From Leptolyngbyaceae cyanobacterium C42_A2020_001 (GTDB lineage Bacteria; Cyanobacteriota; Cyanobacteriia; Leptolyngbyales; Leptolyngbyaceae), in NCBI GenBank assembly GCA_015272515.1, contig JACYLN010000015.1, positions 1-64,000 on the forward strand: a stretch of DNA of 64,000 nucleotides, written 5' to 3'. Position numbers and translations under genes: made by a program. The notes under the pieces are model-generated. The model was not told where the DNA came from, ran no database searches, and saw only the letters and a list, made by a program, of their open reading frames with translations. This document shows, piece by piece, positions 1 through 9,470 of this stretch (the stretch's first letter is position 1; each line of letters begins with the position of its first letter).

Positions 1-2
1 GT

Positions 3-1766
3 CTTGCGATCGCATTCATGGTCTGTTGGGTAGCGATCGCCCTCAACGCCTGTAACTCTGATCTGCTTAAAAAAAGTGCAGCACGAGGAGAGCAAGTCGT
101 TCTCAGTACGTTAGGTGACTTCAAAACTTTTAACTACGCCTTCAACGGTGAGTTTCCCAACGTCTTTCTGTTTACCTACGAAGGCTTAGTGTTTGAAAAT
201 CCCGAAACCGCAGAAGTTGAACCAGCCCTAGCCGAGTCATGGGAAATTTCAGAAGACAAAAAACGAATTACATTCACCATGCGCGATGGATTGAAATGGT
301 CTGATGGGCAACCTTTAACGGTAGATGACGTAGTTTTTAGCTACAACGATGTTTATCTAAATGAAAAAATTCCAACGGATCTACGAGATGTTCTGCGATT
401 GGGGGATGGAAATCAGTTTCCTAGCGTCAGAAAAGTAGATAACCGTCGCGTTGAGTTTACAATTCCTGAACCTTTCGCTCCCTTCCTGAAAACCACTGGT
501 GGTATCGCTATCTTACCTGCCCATGCTCTGCGGGAGTCAGTTTATACCAATGATGCCAACGGCAAGCCTCTATTTCTTTCGACTTGGGGCACAGACACCG
601 ACCCCAGAAAAGTTGTAGTCAATGGAGCCTTCACGCTAGAGACTTACGCTCCCAGTCAGCGTTACGTGTTTCGCCGTAACCCGTTCTACTGGAAAAAGGA
701 TTCGCAAGGGCAACAGCTACCTTACATTGATCGCCTGGTGCTCCAGGTGGTGGAATCAACTGATACCCAGCTCATTCGTTTCCGTACAGGTGAACTGGAT
801 ATGTTGGGTGAGTTGAGTACCCTGCGGGCGGAAGATTTTTCCTTACTAAAACAAGAGGAGAACCGAGGTAACTTCCAAATTCAACAGGGTGGATTGCGAA
901 CTGGCACGTTGTACGTCACCTTCAACCTGAATACAGGACGGCGAGAGAATGGTACTCCGCTTGTTAATCCTATAAAGTCTCGCTGGTTCAACACTAAAGA
1001 ATTTCGCCAAGCGGTAGCATACGGTATCAATCGCGAACAGATGATCAATAATGCTTTCCGAGGTTTAGCAGAACCGCAAAATTCTCCCATTTCTGTACAA
1101 AGCCCATATTACTTAAAGCCAGAAGAAGGATTGAAAACCTACGAGTACAATCCTCAAAAAGCGAAGGAGTTGCTACAGCAGGCTGGATTTAAATACAACG
1201 CTCAAGGGCAATTGTTTGATGCAGAAGGCAATCGAGTCCGGTTCAACTTCATCACCAATGCCGAAAATAAACTACGGGTAGCCATTGGTGCTCAGATCAA
1301 ACAAGACCTAGCAGCGATCGGAATGCAAGTAGACTTTGCACCGATCGCTTTCAATTCAGTCATTGAAAAAATGGATACGTCTTTAGATTGGGAATGTATT
1401 CTACTTGGCTTAACTGGAGGAACTGAACCCCATAATGGATTCAACGTTTGGAATCCTGATGGAAGTTCCCATTACTTCAACCAGGGTCCCAAGCCAGGAA
1501 GCCCGCCCATTATTGGACGCACCGTTTCTGATTGGGAAAAAGAAATTGGACGGCTTTATGTGCAAGGTGCGCGCGAACTAGACGAAGCAAAACGGAAAGC
1601 AATCTACGCTAAAACTCAACAAATTTCTCAGGAGTATTTGCCTTACATTTATCTTGCAAATCAAAAAGCAATGGCGGCTATTCGGAATCGGTTAGAAAAT
1701 GTGCGGTACAACGCGATTGGCTTAGGTATCTGGAATTTGCCGGAGCAGAAAGTTGTTTCTCAGTAG
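3..1766 (+). CDS. ABC transporter peptide/solute-binding lipoprotein (family 5), 5' end outside window
   Basis: Periplasmic substrate-binding protein of the peptide/nickel (SBP family 5) type, delivering oligopeptides or similar solutes to an ABC importer. The frame is open from base 3, ahead of the first ATG at 18, and the residues around that ATG form a hydrophobic stretch ending in a lipobox (ALNAC, Cys about residue 12 from that ATG). The true start therefore lies upstream of the window and the protein is a lipoprotein. The family signature is visible: an N-terminal segment with LAESWEISEDKKRITFTMRD, then KWSDGQPLTVDDVVFS. About 582 residues are present, near full length for the family. 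No permease or ATPase genes follow, so the transporter partners are upstream or unlinked. The substrate cannot be told from sequence. The family is secure. Confidence 0.9.
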   Translation, partial: LAIAFMVCWVAIALNACNSDLLKKSAARGEQVVLSTLGDFKTFNYAFNGEFPNVFLFTYEGLVFENPETAEVEPALAESWEISEDKKRITFTMRDGLKWSDGQPLTVDDVVFSYNDVYLNEKIPTDLRDVLRLGDGNQFPSVRKVDNRRVEFTIPEPFAPFLKTTGGIAILPAHALRESVYTNDANGKPLFLSTWGTDTDPRKVVVNGAFTLETYAPSQRYVFRRNPFYWKKDSQGQQLPYIDRLVLQVVESTDTQLIRFRTGELDMLGELSTLRAEDFSLLKQEENRGNFQIQQGGLRTGTLYVTFNLNTGRRENGTPLVNPIKSRWFNTKEFRQAVAYGINREQMINNAFRGLAEPQNSPISVQSPYYLKPEEGLKTYEYNPQKAKELLQQAGFKYNAQGQLFDAEGNRVRFNFITNAENKLRVAIGAQIKQDLAAIGMQVDFAPIAFNSVIEKMDTSLDWECILLGLTGGTEPHNGFNVWNPDGSSHYFNQGPKPGSPPIIGRTVSDWEKEIGRLYVQGARELDEAKRKAIYAKTQQISQEYLPYIYLANQKAMAAIRNRLENVRYNAIGLGIWNLPEQKVVSQ

Positions 1767-1797
1767 GGTAGAGTTACGAAGATGCGATCGCCTCCGC

Positions 1798-2178
1798 TTA
1801 TCCCCGATTCTCAATCAACTTCTCCACAATCCCCACCAGCCGCGAAATGTTTTCTTCCTGTCGCTGACTGGTTTGAGCCAATTGCGCGATATTCTCACTC
1901 TGCCGCTCACTCACCTGCCGCAATTCCGTCAACCCGGAAGTAAAGGCTTCGAGTTGTTGTCCAATTCTGTCAACCCGTTCAACAATTCGATCAACCTGAT
2001 GGCTGATTCTGTCAATCTGTTGATCAGTGCGCTTCACATCTTCAGCAATTTCCTGAACGATAAAAGAAGTTTGCTGATTAATCTGTGCCGTCTCCCGGAC
2101 AATCTGCGCTGTTTGCTCACACACCGCTGTCAGGCGTTCTAACCGGGCATCAATCACATCCAACCGTTGGTGGCTCAT
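1798..2178 (-). CDS. Small coiled-coil protein, unknown function
   Basis: 126-residue protein that is almost wholly predicted coiled coil. It has heptad-like repeats rich in Gln, Glu and Ile (for example VDRIVERVDRIGQQLEAF), no signal peptide and no membrane segment. Such short coiled-coil proteins are frequent in filamentous cyanobacteria and have no assigned role. It lies tail-to-tail with the binding-protein gene and head-to-head with valS, so it is its own transcription unit. A forward-strand ORF of similar length overlaps it, but its Leu/Ser-rich composition looks like an antisense shadow. I do not recognise a specific family. Confidence 0.65.
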   Translation of the reverse strand: MSHQRLDVIDARLERLTAVCEQTAQIVRETAQINQQTSFIVQEIAEDVKRTDQQIDRISHQVDRIVERVDRIGQQLEAFTSGLTELRQVSERQSENIAQLAQTSQRQEENISRLVGIVEKLIENRG

Positions 2179-2303
2179 TTCAGTCTATTCGTTCAAACCT
2201 GCCAGCTATTCTACAGGCAAATTTGATGAGAAGACGCGATCGCCTGCACCAAACACCGCCCTCATGCCAAAATCAATAGAGCAATTCCCATTCTCAATTC
2301 CCC

Positions 2304-5060
2304 ATGACCACTCCTGACCTCCCCAGCCAGTACGAACCCTTTGCGATCGAAGCCAAATGGCAAAAGTATTGGGAGGCAAACGAAGTTTTTAAGGCTGACC
2401 CAAATCATCCTGGGGAGCCTTACTGTGTCGTCATTCCACCTCCCAACGTCACGGGTAGCCTGCACATGGGGCACGCCTTTGAGCATTCCCTGATTGATGT
2501 GTTGGTGCGGTATCACCGCATGACTGGGCGCAATACGCTGTGGTTGCCAGGCACAGATCATGCCAGTATCGCTGTGAGTACTTTATTAGATAAGGAACTC
2601 AAGGCAAAAAAGCAGACGCGCCAGCAGGTGGGACGAGAAGCATACCTGAAACGCGCCTGGGAATGGAAAGAAGAATCCGGTGGCACGATCGTGGGGCAGT
2701 TGCGCCGTTTAGGCTTATCGGTGGATTGGTCGCGAGAACGGTTCACAATGGATGAAGGGCTGTCTGCTGCGGTGCTGGAAGCGTTTACAAGCCTGTTTGA
2801 CGAAGGGCTAATTTATCGCGGCAAATATCTGGTGAACTGGTGCCCTGCCAGCCAATCGGCCGTTTCAGACCTGGAAGTGGACAACAAAGAGGTTAACGGC
2901 AATCTCTGGCATTTCCGCTACCCGTTGACGGATGGTTCTGGCTATGTGGAAGTGGCAACAACCCGCCCAGAAACCATGCTGGGAGATACAGCAGTTGCGG
3001 TCAATCCCACCGACGATCGCTATCAAAACATCATTGGCAAAACCCTGACTCTGCCAATCATGAACCGAGAAATTCCCATTATTGCCGATGAGTATGTAGA
3101 TGCCTCGTTTGGCACGGGTTGCGTTAAAGTCACCCCTGCCCACGACCCCAACGACTTTGAAATGGGTAAACGCCACAACCTGCCGTTTATCAACATCATG
3201 AACAAAGACGGTACCCTCAACGAAAATGCTGGCGAGTTTCAGGGTCAAGATCGGTTCGTTGCCCGCAAAAATGTGGTTGCCAAGTTGGAGGAACTGGGCG
3301 CACTGGTCAAAGTAGAAGACTACAAGCACACAGTGCCCTACAGCGATCGCGGCAAAGTTCCCGTCGAACCCTTACTCTCAACCCAGTGGTTCGTCAAAAT
3401 TGAGCCACTGGCAAAACGAGCACTGGAATTTTTGGATGGGCAAAATTCTCCCGTCTTTGTGCCAGAACGCTGGACAAAAGTTTACCGCGATTGGTTGGTG
3501 AGCCTGCGGGATTGGTGCATCTCCCGCCAGCTCTGGTGGGGGCATCAAATCCCTGCCTGGTATGCCATCAATAAAACGGGCGGGCAAATTACCGATGACA
3601 CGCCATTTGTTGTAGCCAAGTCTGAAGCGGAAGCCAGGGAAAAGGCGATCGCCCAATTTGGAGCCGATGTACAACTAGAGCAAGACCCCGATGTGCTGGA
3701 TACCTGGTTTTCAGCCGGACTTTGGCCCTTCTCCACAATGGGCTGGCCCCAAGAAACTGTTGACTTAAAGACCTACTACCCCACCACCACCCTCGTCACT
3801 GGCTTCGACATTATTTTCTTTTGGGTTGCCCGCATGACCATGATGGCAGGGCATTTCACCGGACAAATGCCGTTTGAAACTGTCTACATTCACGGTTTAG
3901 TGCGGGATGAGAACAACAAGAAAATGTCCAAATCCCTCAACAACGGAATTGATCCACTCCTGCTGATCGACAAATACGGCTGTGATGCCCTGCGCTACAC
4001 CCTGGTGCGAGAAGTTGCCGGAGCCGGGCAAGACATTCGCCTGGAATACAATCGCAAAACCGATGAATCTGCTTCAGTGGAAGCGTCTCGCAACTTCACC
4101 AACAAACTCTGGAACGCCTCCCGCTTTGTGTTGATGAACCTGGCAGATTCTCGATTGCAGATGGCAGATTTTAGAGAGATAGCCCAAAAACTTCACTCTT
4201 CAATCTCTAATCTTCAACTCGCCGATCGCTGGATTCTCTCCCGGTTCAACCAGGTGACTGAGCAAACTCGCAAGTTAATCGACCATTACGCTTTAGGTGA
4301 AGCCGCAAAAGGTTTGTATAGTTTCATCTGGAATGACTTCTGCGATTGGTATATCGAACTAGTCAAATCCCGGTTGCAGGGAGAAAACGCCGAGTCGAAG
4401 CAAACGGCTCAACAAGTATTGGCGTTTGTTCTAGAAGGAACATTGAAACTCTTGCATCCCTTTATGCCCCACATCACGGAAGAAATTTGGCATACCCTAA
4501 CCCAGACGGGCGAAGAGAGCTGTTTAGCCCTGCAATCCTATCCAGAAGCTAACCTCAGCCTGATTGATTCTGACCTGGAGCAACAGTTTGAGTTGCTGAT
4601 TGAAGCCACTCGCACGATTCGCAATCTGCGGGCGGAAGCGGAGATCAAACCGGGCGCAAAGATTCAAGTGTTCATGCAAAGCGAGAGCGATCGCGAACGC
4701 CAAATCTTGACAAACAGCAAACCTTACATTCAAGATCTAGCCAAAGTTGAACAATTAACCATCAACTCCCCCCAAGACCCAGATGCATTCTTATCTTCTC
4801 AGAAAAAGATTGCAGGTGTGTTTGGTACTGTGCAGGTTTTGATTCCACTAGAGGGTGTCGTCGATGTCAAGACACTCCACGCTAAGCTGGAGAAAGATCT
4901 GAAAAAGGTAGAAGCAGAAATTCAGTCCCTTTCTGCTCGTCTGAACAATCCTAATTTTGTCAGCAAAGCCCCGGCTGAGGTTGTTCAAGTGGCTCAGGCT
5001 GCATTAGAAGAAGCCCAAAAACAGGCAGAAATCTTACGCACTCGGTTGGCGGAACTTTAG
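2304..5060 (+). CDS. valS: Valine--tRNA ligase
   Basis: Class I aminoacyl-tRNA synthetase that charges tRNA(Val) in the cytoplasm. The HIGH-type motif is seen as [12 protein letters not shown] near residue 50 and the KMSKS motif as KKMSKSLNN near residue 540. The editing (CP1) domain lies between, with [17 protein letters not shown], and the C-terminal coiled-coil arm is at about residues 850-918. Length 918 is normal. Residues of about 612-639, between the catalytic core and the anticodon-binding domain (around [10 protein letters not shown]), are an unusual insert. Its DNA (4141-4220) has the gcagatggcagattttagag texture of intergenic repeats, so it looks like an in-frame repeat insertion. 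The start is the ATG at 2304, after a 125-base spacer from the divergent neighbour. Confidence 0.97.
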   Translation: MTTPDLPSQYEPFAIEAKWQKYWEANEVFKADPNHPGEPYCVVIPPPNVTGSLHMGHAFEHSLIDVLVRYHRMTGRNTLWLPGTDHASIAVSTLLDKELKAKKQTRQQVGREAYLKRAWEWKEESGGTIVGQLRRLGLSVDWSRERFTMDEGLSAAVLEAFTSLFDEGLIYRGKYLVNWCPASQSAVSDLEVDNKEVNGNLWHFRYPLTDGSGYVEVATTRPETMLGDTAVAVNPTDDRYQNIIGKTLTLPIMNREIPIIADEYVDASFGTGCVKVTPAHDPNDFEMGKRHNLPFINIMNKDGTLNENAGEFQGQDRFVARKNVVAKLEELGALVKVEDYKHTVPYSDRGKVPVEPLLSTQWFVKIEPLAKRALEFLDGQNSPVFVPERWTKVYRDWLVSLRDWCISRQLWWGHQIPAWYAINKTGGQITDDTPFVVAKSEAEAREKAIAQFGADVQLEQDPDVLDTWFSAGLWPFSTMGWPQETVDLKTYYPTTTLVTGFDIIFFWVARMTMMAGHFTGQMPFETVYIHGLVRDENNKKMSKSLNNGIDPLLLIDKYGCDALRYTLVREVAGAGQDIRLEYNRKTDESASVEASRNFTNKLWNASRFVLMNLADSRLQMADFREIAQKLHSSISNLQLADRWILSRFNQVTEQTRKLIDHYALGEAAKGLYSFIWNDFCDWYIELVKSRLQGENAESKQTAQQVLAFVLEGTLKLLHPFMPHITEEIWHTLTQTGEESCLALQSYPEANLSLIDSDLEQQFELLIEATRTIRNLRAEAEIKPGAKIQVFMQSESDRERQILTNSKPYIQDLAKVEQLTINSPQDPDAFLSSQKKIAGVFGTVQVLIPLEGVVDVKTLHAKLEKDLKKVEAEIQSLSARLNNPNFVSKAPAEVVQVAQAALEEAQKQAEILRTRLAEL

Positions 5061-5338
5061 TAAATCTTAGTGCTGACTAATCATCAGAAATCCATATTTC
5101 AGTGGTTATGATCGTTCCAATCGACTAACCTCAGCGTTTGTGCGCTAAAAATCTGCATATACTTGCCTGACTTCCTGCTTTGAGAAAGGATATACTTTCT
5201 TGGTATTTAGTTAGGAATTGTTAAATCATTGAGTTGTTCCGATGTGTAGGCTGTAAAGTTGTCCACTCTTTCTTGTAGCTTTAGCAGTCAAGTTCTATGT
5301 TTGTTTTTATACTCAGATAAGCAGAAGGCGAAGCGATA

Positions 5339-5926
5339 ATGCTGCATCTGGCTCAGGTAGAAAGAATAGCCCCAGATAAAGCGGGACTGCGCTTACTTGC
5401 TCGTCAGCGTTCCGAATACTCGTGGACTTTAGTGGCAGAGCAAGAGCTATTGCCAGTGGAACAACTGCTTGAGTATGGGGAGGGTGCTCTTGTGCTAGTG
5501 ACGCTCTCGGAAGCACGCGAGATTTTGCATATTGAAAATGCTGGAAGTTGGCTGCTTGGCATTATTCAAACCTTTCTTAGAAATGGGATTACGCCAGAAT
5601 TTTTGCAAGAAGAATCGGAACGAGCAGAGCAATGGCGACAAACGCTAACTTTGCAAAGCCAGGATCTCGATCGCCGGGCGCTGGAACTAGAAGCTCGTCG
5701 GGAGCAAATTGAGCAACTAGAGGAAGCCCTCAAGCGCGAGAAAAAACAAATGGAATTGCTGGCAAATCAATACAAAGAGCAGACTCAGGAACTTGATCGC
5801 CGCACCGCAGAACTGGAAGCCCTTCAAGAACAAGTTGCGCGGCTCGAAGAAGCGTTAAAGCATGAAAAAATTCAGAAGGATGAATTGTTGGCTCAATCTC
5901 AGATCAAAGCCAATCCTTCCAACTGA
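5339..5926 (+). CDS. Coiled-coil protein with small N-terminal domain, unknown function
   Basis: 195-residue protein. Residues 1-100 look like a small globular domain (LHLAQVERIAPDKAGLRLLA, then a segment around SWLLGIIQTFLRNGITPEFL). Residues 100-190 form a charged coiled coil with two related repeats, LDRRALELEARREQIEQLEE and LDRRTAELEALQEQVARLEE, spaced about 42 residues apart. This suggests internal duplication. There is no signal peptide. It sits alone between valS (278-base spacer, no other feature seen) and the ion-channel gene 90 bases downstream. I do not recognise the family; a structural or scaffolding role is only a guess from the coiled coil. Confidence 0.7.
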   Translation: MLHLAQVERIAPDKAGLRLLARQRSEYSWTLVAEQELLPVEQLLEYGEGALVLVTLSEAREILHIENAGSWLLGIIQTFLRNGITPEFLQEESERAEQWRQTLTLQSQDLDRRALELEARREQIEQLEEALKREKKQMELLANQYKEQTQELDRRTAELEALQEQVARLEEALKHEKIQKDELLAQSQIKANPSN

Positions 5927-6016
5927 GCAATTCGCAACATTCTTTGCCTTCTAAAAATTTTGCATGTTGCGCGTGCTGAAAGCGTACGATCGCCGTTTAT
6001 TAGTTCCATTGTGCCT

Positions 6017-7073
6017 ATGTTTGTCAGCAAATGGTTGAGCCAAAGGAGTACGCGAAGACTGCTAGCGCTTATTCTGGGAGCGATCGCTCTCCTAACTGTT
6101 TTACGATTGGCTATGGGATTTTTGCCGCAACACCCCCCCACCGGTTCATCGTTCAAGTCGCTGGAAGCAATACCAGTCCGTGCTCAACAGGTGCAAGTCG
6201 GCTTTTATGGACTCAATATTTACGAACTCGATATTTCTAATGACACGTACCGCCTGGATGCCTATGTTTGGTTTCGCTGGAAGGGAGAGATTGACCCAAT
6301 CGCAGATCTGGAGTTTGCAAACGCAGTTGAAGACTGGGGCATGACTCAGAAACCTGGTTACGAGAAGCCTCAAAAGCAGCCAGATGGTAGTTGGTATCAA
6401 ATCCTACGCATCGAGGGACGATTTGTTCAGCCCTTTAGCTTGTCGCGGTATCCGCTGGATCAGCAGCACCTTAGCATGACCTTAGAGAATTCCATCTACA
6501 CGGCAAAAGATCTGGTTTATGTGGCAGACACCAAAGATTCTGGTTACGCCGATACCTTGTCGATTCAGGGATGGGACATTACAGGCTGGAAAAGCTACAA
6601 CCTGCTGCATAGCTACCCCAGCAACTTTGGGCTTTCAGAGCCTGAGACCAGCCCATACTCAGCAGTGCGATTTGAAATTGTGGTTGCAAGACCAATCAAC
6701 TACTTCATCTGGAAGCTACTACTACCTCTGATAATTGTGCTGGCATCCGGGTGGGGGGGCGCTACTACTACACCCAAGCTACGTAGAATCACGGATTGCA
6801 ATTCCCGTAACAGCCTTACTAACAATTGTCTTTCTGCAACAGTCTTACTCAGAAGCGGTACCCGAAATGGGCTATTTGGTGCTGTTGGATAAAATTTATG
6901 CTTTATCCTATCTGCTGGTGATAGCTGCCATTATGGAAGCGATCATTACAGCAGATTGGGTGCAAAGCGGTCAGTCAGAGAACTATGCGCGCGTGATTCG
7001 GGTCGATCGCCCGTTTTTGGCAATTCAATGCTTTGCATTAATAACAGGTGTTTTGCTGATCATCACATTTTGA
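6017..7073 (+). pseudogene. Pentameric ligand-gated ion channel (GLIC-like), frameshifted in a G7 tract
   Basis: Prokaryotic homologue of the Cys-loop receptors. The first reading frame (ATG at 6017, or 5960 with a 19-residue extension) encodes an N-terminal membrane anchor, then a beta-rich ligand-binding domain. That domain has the prokaryotic Cys-less loop (SRYPLDQQHLSMTLEN), and TM1 (INYFIWKLLLPLIIVLASGW) follows. The frame is lost at seven Gs (6753-6759). In the other frame the protein continues with TM2 (SRIAIPVTALLTIVFLQQSY), TM3 (LDKIYALSYLLVIAAIMEAI) and TM4 (FLAIQCFALITGVLLIITF), ending at 7073. With six Gs the join reads SGWGALLLHPSYVESR, a normal pLGIC junction. All four TM segments are otherwise intact, so this may be a sequencing error, a phase-variable tract, slippage, or a very recent pseudogene. 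Confidence 0.85.
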
Positions 7074-7123
7074 GATTCTTGCCAAAGGGTACTTCAACCC
7101 GATAACCTACCCCATGTTTACAC

Positions 7124-9160
7124 TTAACAGTTGGCTGAAGACAATTGAGGACGGCTGGCTGGAACTATTTCGTGGTTGGGTTCGGCTTCTTCCGGTAATA
7201 GAAACCCTCGAATGAAGCGGGCGATCGCTCGTTGTGCCAAACCTTCTACAATTTGCTGCCCCATTCGATGGGTTTCTGGCTTGAACAATAACCGTGGAAA
7301 GACAGGTGCCAGCTTAATTGGGTCAAATCCGGGAGTCTCTCTCAAAATGCCGAAGATACGCTGGATATGTTCTAGGGTTTGCTGATCCGCCGTTGAAACC
7401 GTTGGAGGATTCACTGCAAACCCAAACCGTTCACCCAGGGAATAGGTCAGGCTACGAATGGCATTATTACCAAAAGTATCCACCCCCCGCACAATCACAT
7501 CAACTAACTGATTGCGAATCAATTCACCCCGCTCTGAGAAAAGATACTCAGTGGTTTGATCTACCACTCGATTAATGTCGTAATCGCTGTTGTCGCGGGC
7601 ATTCCTGAGCAAATTCTCCAAACGGTTCCAGCGGAATGTTCCTTCTTTAAACAACAAATCTCGCAAAGATGCCCGCAACTCGGGCGCGGGATCGGTCAGA
7701 AGCCGTTTGGCAACATAGGGATAGGCTTTACTAAGTACTTTGAAGTCGGGGTCAACGTTAATCGCGATACCTTCTAAGGTAACGAGCGATCGAATGATCA
7801 AGGCGTAGTAAGCAGGGACCCGAAACGGGTACTCATACATCACTTCAGAGAGTTGGTCGGTAATACTTTTGAAGTTCAATTCGGCAACACTGGCACCTAA
7901 GGCGTGATTAAACACAGTCGCCAGGGCAGGAATGATCGGGGTGAGGTCAGTGTCGGGGGTCAAAAATTCCAACTTTACATAGTCGTTTGCCAACCCTTCA
8001 AAGTCGCGGTTGACCATGTGAACCACTGCCTCGATCAAACCATAGCGCTGGTAAGGCTTGACTTCGCTCATCATGCCAAAATCCAGGTAGGCTAGTTTGC
8101 CATCTGGTGTTGCCAACAAGTTTCCTGGGTGCGGATCGGCGTGAAAAAAGCCACTTTCTAGAAGCTGACGCAGCGAACACTGAACCCCAACATCAATCAG
8201 GTGGGTGGCATCAATGCCCTGAGCACGAATGGCTTCTGGTTGGGTGAGTTTGGTGCCGTTGATCCATTCCATAGTCAGCACACGTCGTCCGGTGTACTGC
8301 CAGTAAATGCGGGGCACATAAATTTCTGGGAGGTTGCCATACAATTGCGCGAATCGCTCGGCATTACGACCTTCCTGGGTATAGTCCATCTCTTCAAAGA
8401 TGCGAGTTGCAAACTCGTCCATGATGCCAACAAGGTCACTACGGACTCGTTTAACGTTGTTCATCACGAGAATGGCGAGTTGCCGCAGGATGTACATATC
8501 CAGGGCGATGTTTTGCGCGAGTCCGGGACGCTGAACTTTCACGGCAACATGTTCGCCAGTTTTCAGCCGCCCTTTATAGACCTGACCAAGAGAAGCCGCC
8601 GCGATCGGTTCTTCGGTGAGATCGGCATAAATCTCATCCGGGTGAGCACCCAACTCTTCCTGAATAAACTGGTACGCCAGTTCATTATCAAAGGCAGGAA
8701 GTTGATCTTGTAGGCGGGCAAGTTCTTCCAGATAGATTGGGGAAACGAGGTCAGGACGAGTAGACAGGGCTTGCCCAACTTTGATAAAAGCTGGTCCTAA
8801 CCGGGTCAGGGTTTCCCGTAAACGAACTGCCTGACGACGCTGCTTTGTCTCTGATACCACGGTATTGCGATTCCACCACCAGGAGAATCCAAAGGTTAAA
8901 AATGGAAGAAGAATTTTGAGAATCCGTGCCCAAACCTGGAAGGGGCGACGATGGTAGTAGGCGGAGATGACCTCTGCGTTGTAGCGAAGTCCTTCAATTT
9001 CGGGTGTAGGTGGTTGGGCTGGCTTGAGTGTGTCGGGTCGCAAAGCACGGTTTTCCTCAACTACTGGTGAAATGAGTGCATCCTGAATCGGTTCGTTCAC
9101 GACCTGGTGGGATGATTCCAGAGGGGAAGAAATCGTTGGCATTGCGGTGTTGGAATTCAT
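7124..9160 (-). CDS. ABC1/AarF/UbiB family atypical kinase
   Basis: 678-residue member of the ABC1 (UbiB/COQ8/ADCK) protein-kinase-like family. In plants and cyanobacteria such proteins act around prenylquinone and lipid homeostasis at membranes. The family KxGQ motif is present (KVGQALSTRPDLVSPIYLEE), as are the nucleotide-loop region SLGQVYKGRLKTGEHVAVKV, the catalytic HADPHPGNLL and the metal-binding YLDFGMM. The first 50 residues are low-complexity. A hydrophobic segment (ARILKILLPFLTFGFSWWW) precedes the kinase domain. It is divergent from recN across a 310-base spacer. Cyanobacteria carry several paralogues, so a specific ubiB-type assignment is not justified. Confidence 0.93.
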   Translation of the reverse strand: MNSNTAMPTISSPLESSHQVVNEPIQDALISPVVEENRALRPDTLKPAQPPTPEIEGLRYNAEVISAYYHRRPFQVWARILKILLPFLTFGFSWWWNRNTVVSETKQRRQAVRLRETLTRLGPAFIKVGQALSTRPDLVSPIYLEELARLQDQLPAFDNELAYQFIQEELGAHPDEIYADLTEEPIAAASLGQVYKGRLKTGEHVAVKVQRPGLAQNIALDMYILRQLAILVMNNVKRVRSDLVGIMDEFATRIFEEMDYTQEGRNAERFAQLYGNLPEIYVPRIYWQYTGRRVLTMEWINGTKLTQPEAIRAQGIDATHLIDVGVQCSLRQLLESGFFHADPHPGNLLATPDGKLAYLDFGMMSEVKPYQRYGLIEAVVHMVNRDFEGLANDYVKLEFLTPDTDLTPIIPALATVFNHALGASVAELNFKSITDQLSEVMYEYPFRVPAYYALIIRSLVTLEGIAINVDPDFKVLSKAYPYVAKRLLTDPAPELRASLRDLLFKEGTFRWNRLENLLRNARDNSDYDINRVVDQTTEYLFSERGELIRNQLVDVIVRGVDTFGNNAIRSLTYSLGERFGFAVNPPTVSTADQQTLEHIQRIFGILRETPGFDPIKLAPVFPRLLFKPETHRMGQQIVEGLAQRAIARFIRGFLLPEEAEPNHEIVPASRPQLSSANC

Positions 9161-9328
9161 AGCGTGCCCAAGAAAGATGGCAATGTAAAGTATTGTAACA
9201 AGTTAAATGCGGTAACGGGCTGTTGTAGAACACAGAGTTTCCATCTCATCGCATCAGGACGTATGTAAGCGCCCTGATACGAATGATTACACCCTACATT
9301 CAAACCTACACCTGATCCTTCCGTTTGC

Positions 9329-9367
9329 AGAGAGAGGTTTACCGAGCGTTAGAGAGAGGTTTACCGA
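9329..9367. repeat. 17-bp direct repeat with 22-bp period in the recN upstream region
   Basis: AGAGAGAGGTTTACCGA occurs at 9329-9345 and again at 9351-9367, so the copies are two helical turns apart and on the same face of the DNA. They lie 100-140 bases upstream of recN and about 170 bases from the divergent UbiB-like start. Tandem operator sites have this layout, but no known regulator consensus is matched. The rest of the spacer 9161-9470 also holds a short dyad around 9260 (CAGG...CCTG). Confidence 0.6.
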
Positions 9368-9420
9368 AGATCGTTCAATCTCGGTACGATGAGGTAGGAT
9401 TCTGTCATGATTCTGTCTTC

Positions 9421-9434
9421 AGTACATTTGCTCG
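9421..9434 (+). promoter_or_regulatory. LexA-box-like site upstream of recN
   Basis: AGTACATTTGCTCG matches the cyanobacterial LexA consensus RGTACN3DGTWCB at all but one fixed position (C for T in the second half). It lies 37 bases before the recN ATG, where a repressor would block transcription. recN is a classic SOS gene in other bacteria. Single-site matches of this quality occur by chance, so this is a candidate only. Confidence 0.4.
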
Positions 9435-9470
9435 CGATCGCGTTCGGTCTTTTTCATTCCGGTTGTGTCC

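Noticed and set aside
1753-2142. 129-residue plus-strand frame at the end of the first gene
   Set aside because: Opposite-strand shadow of the coiled-coil gene at 1798-2178; the minus-strand frame has real heptad periodicity.
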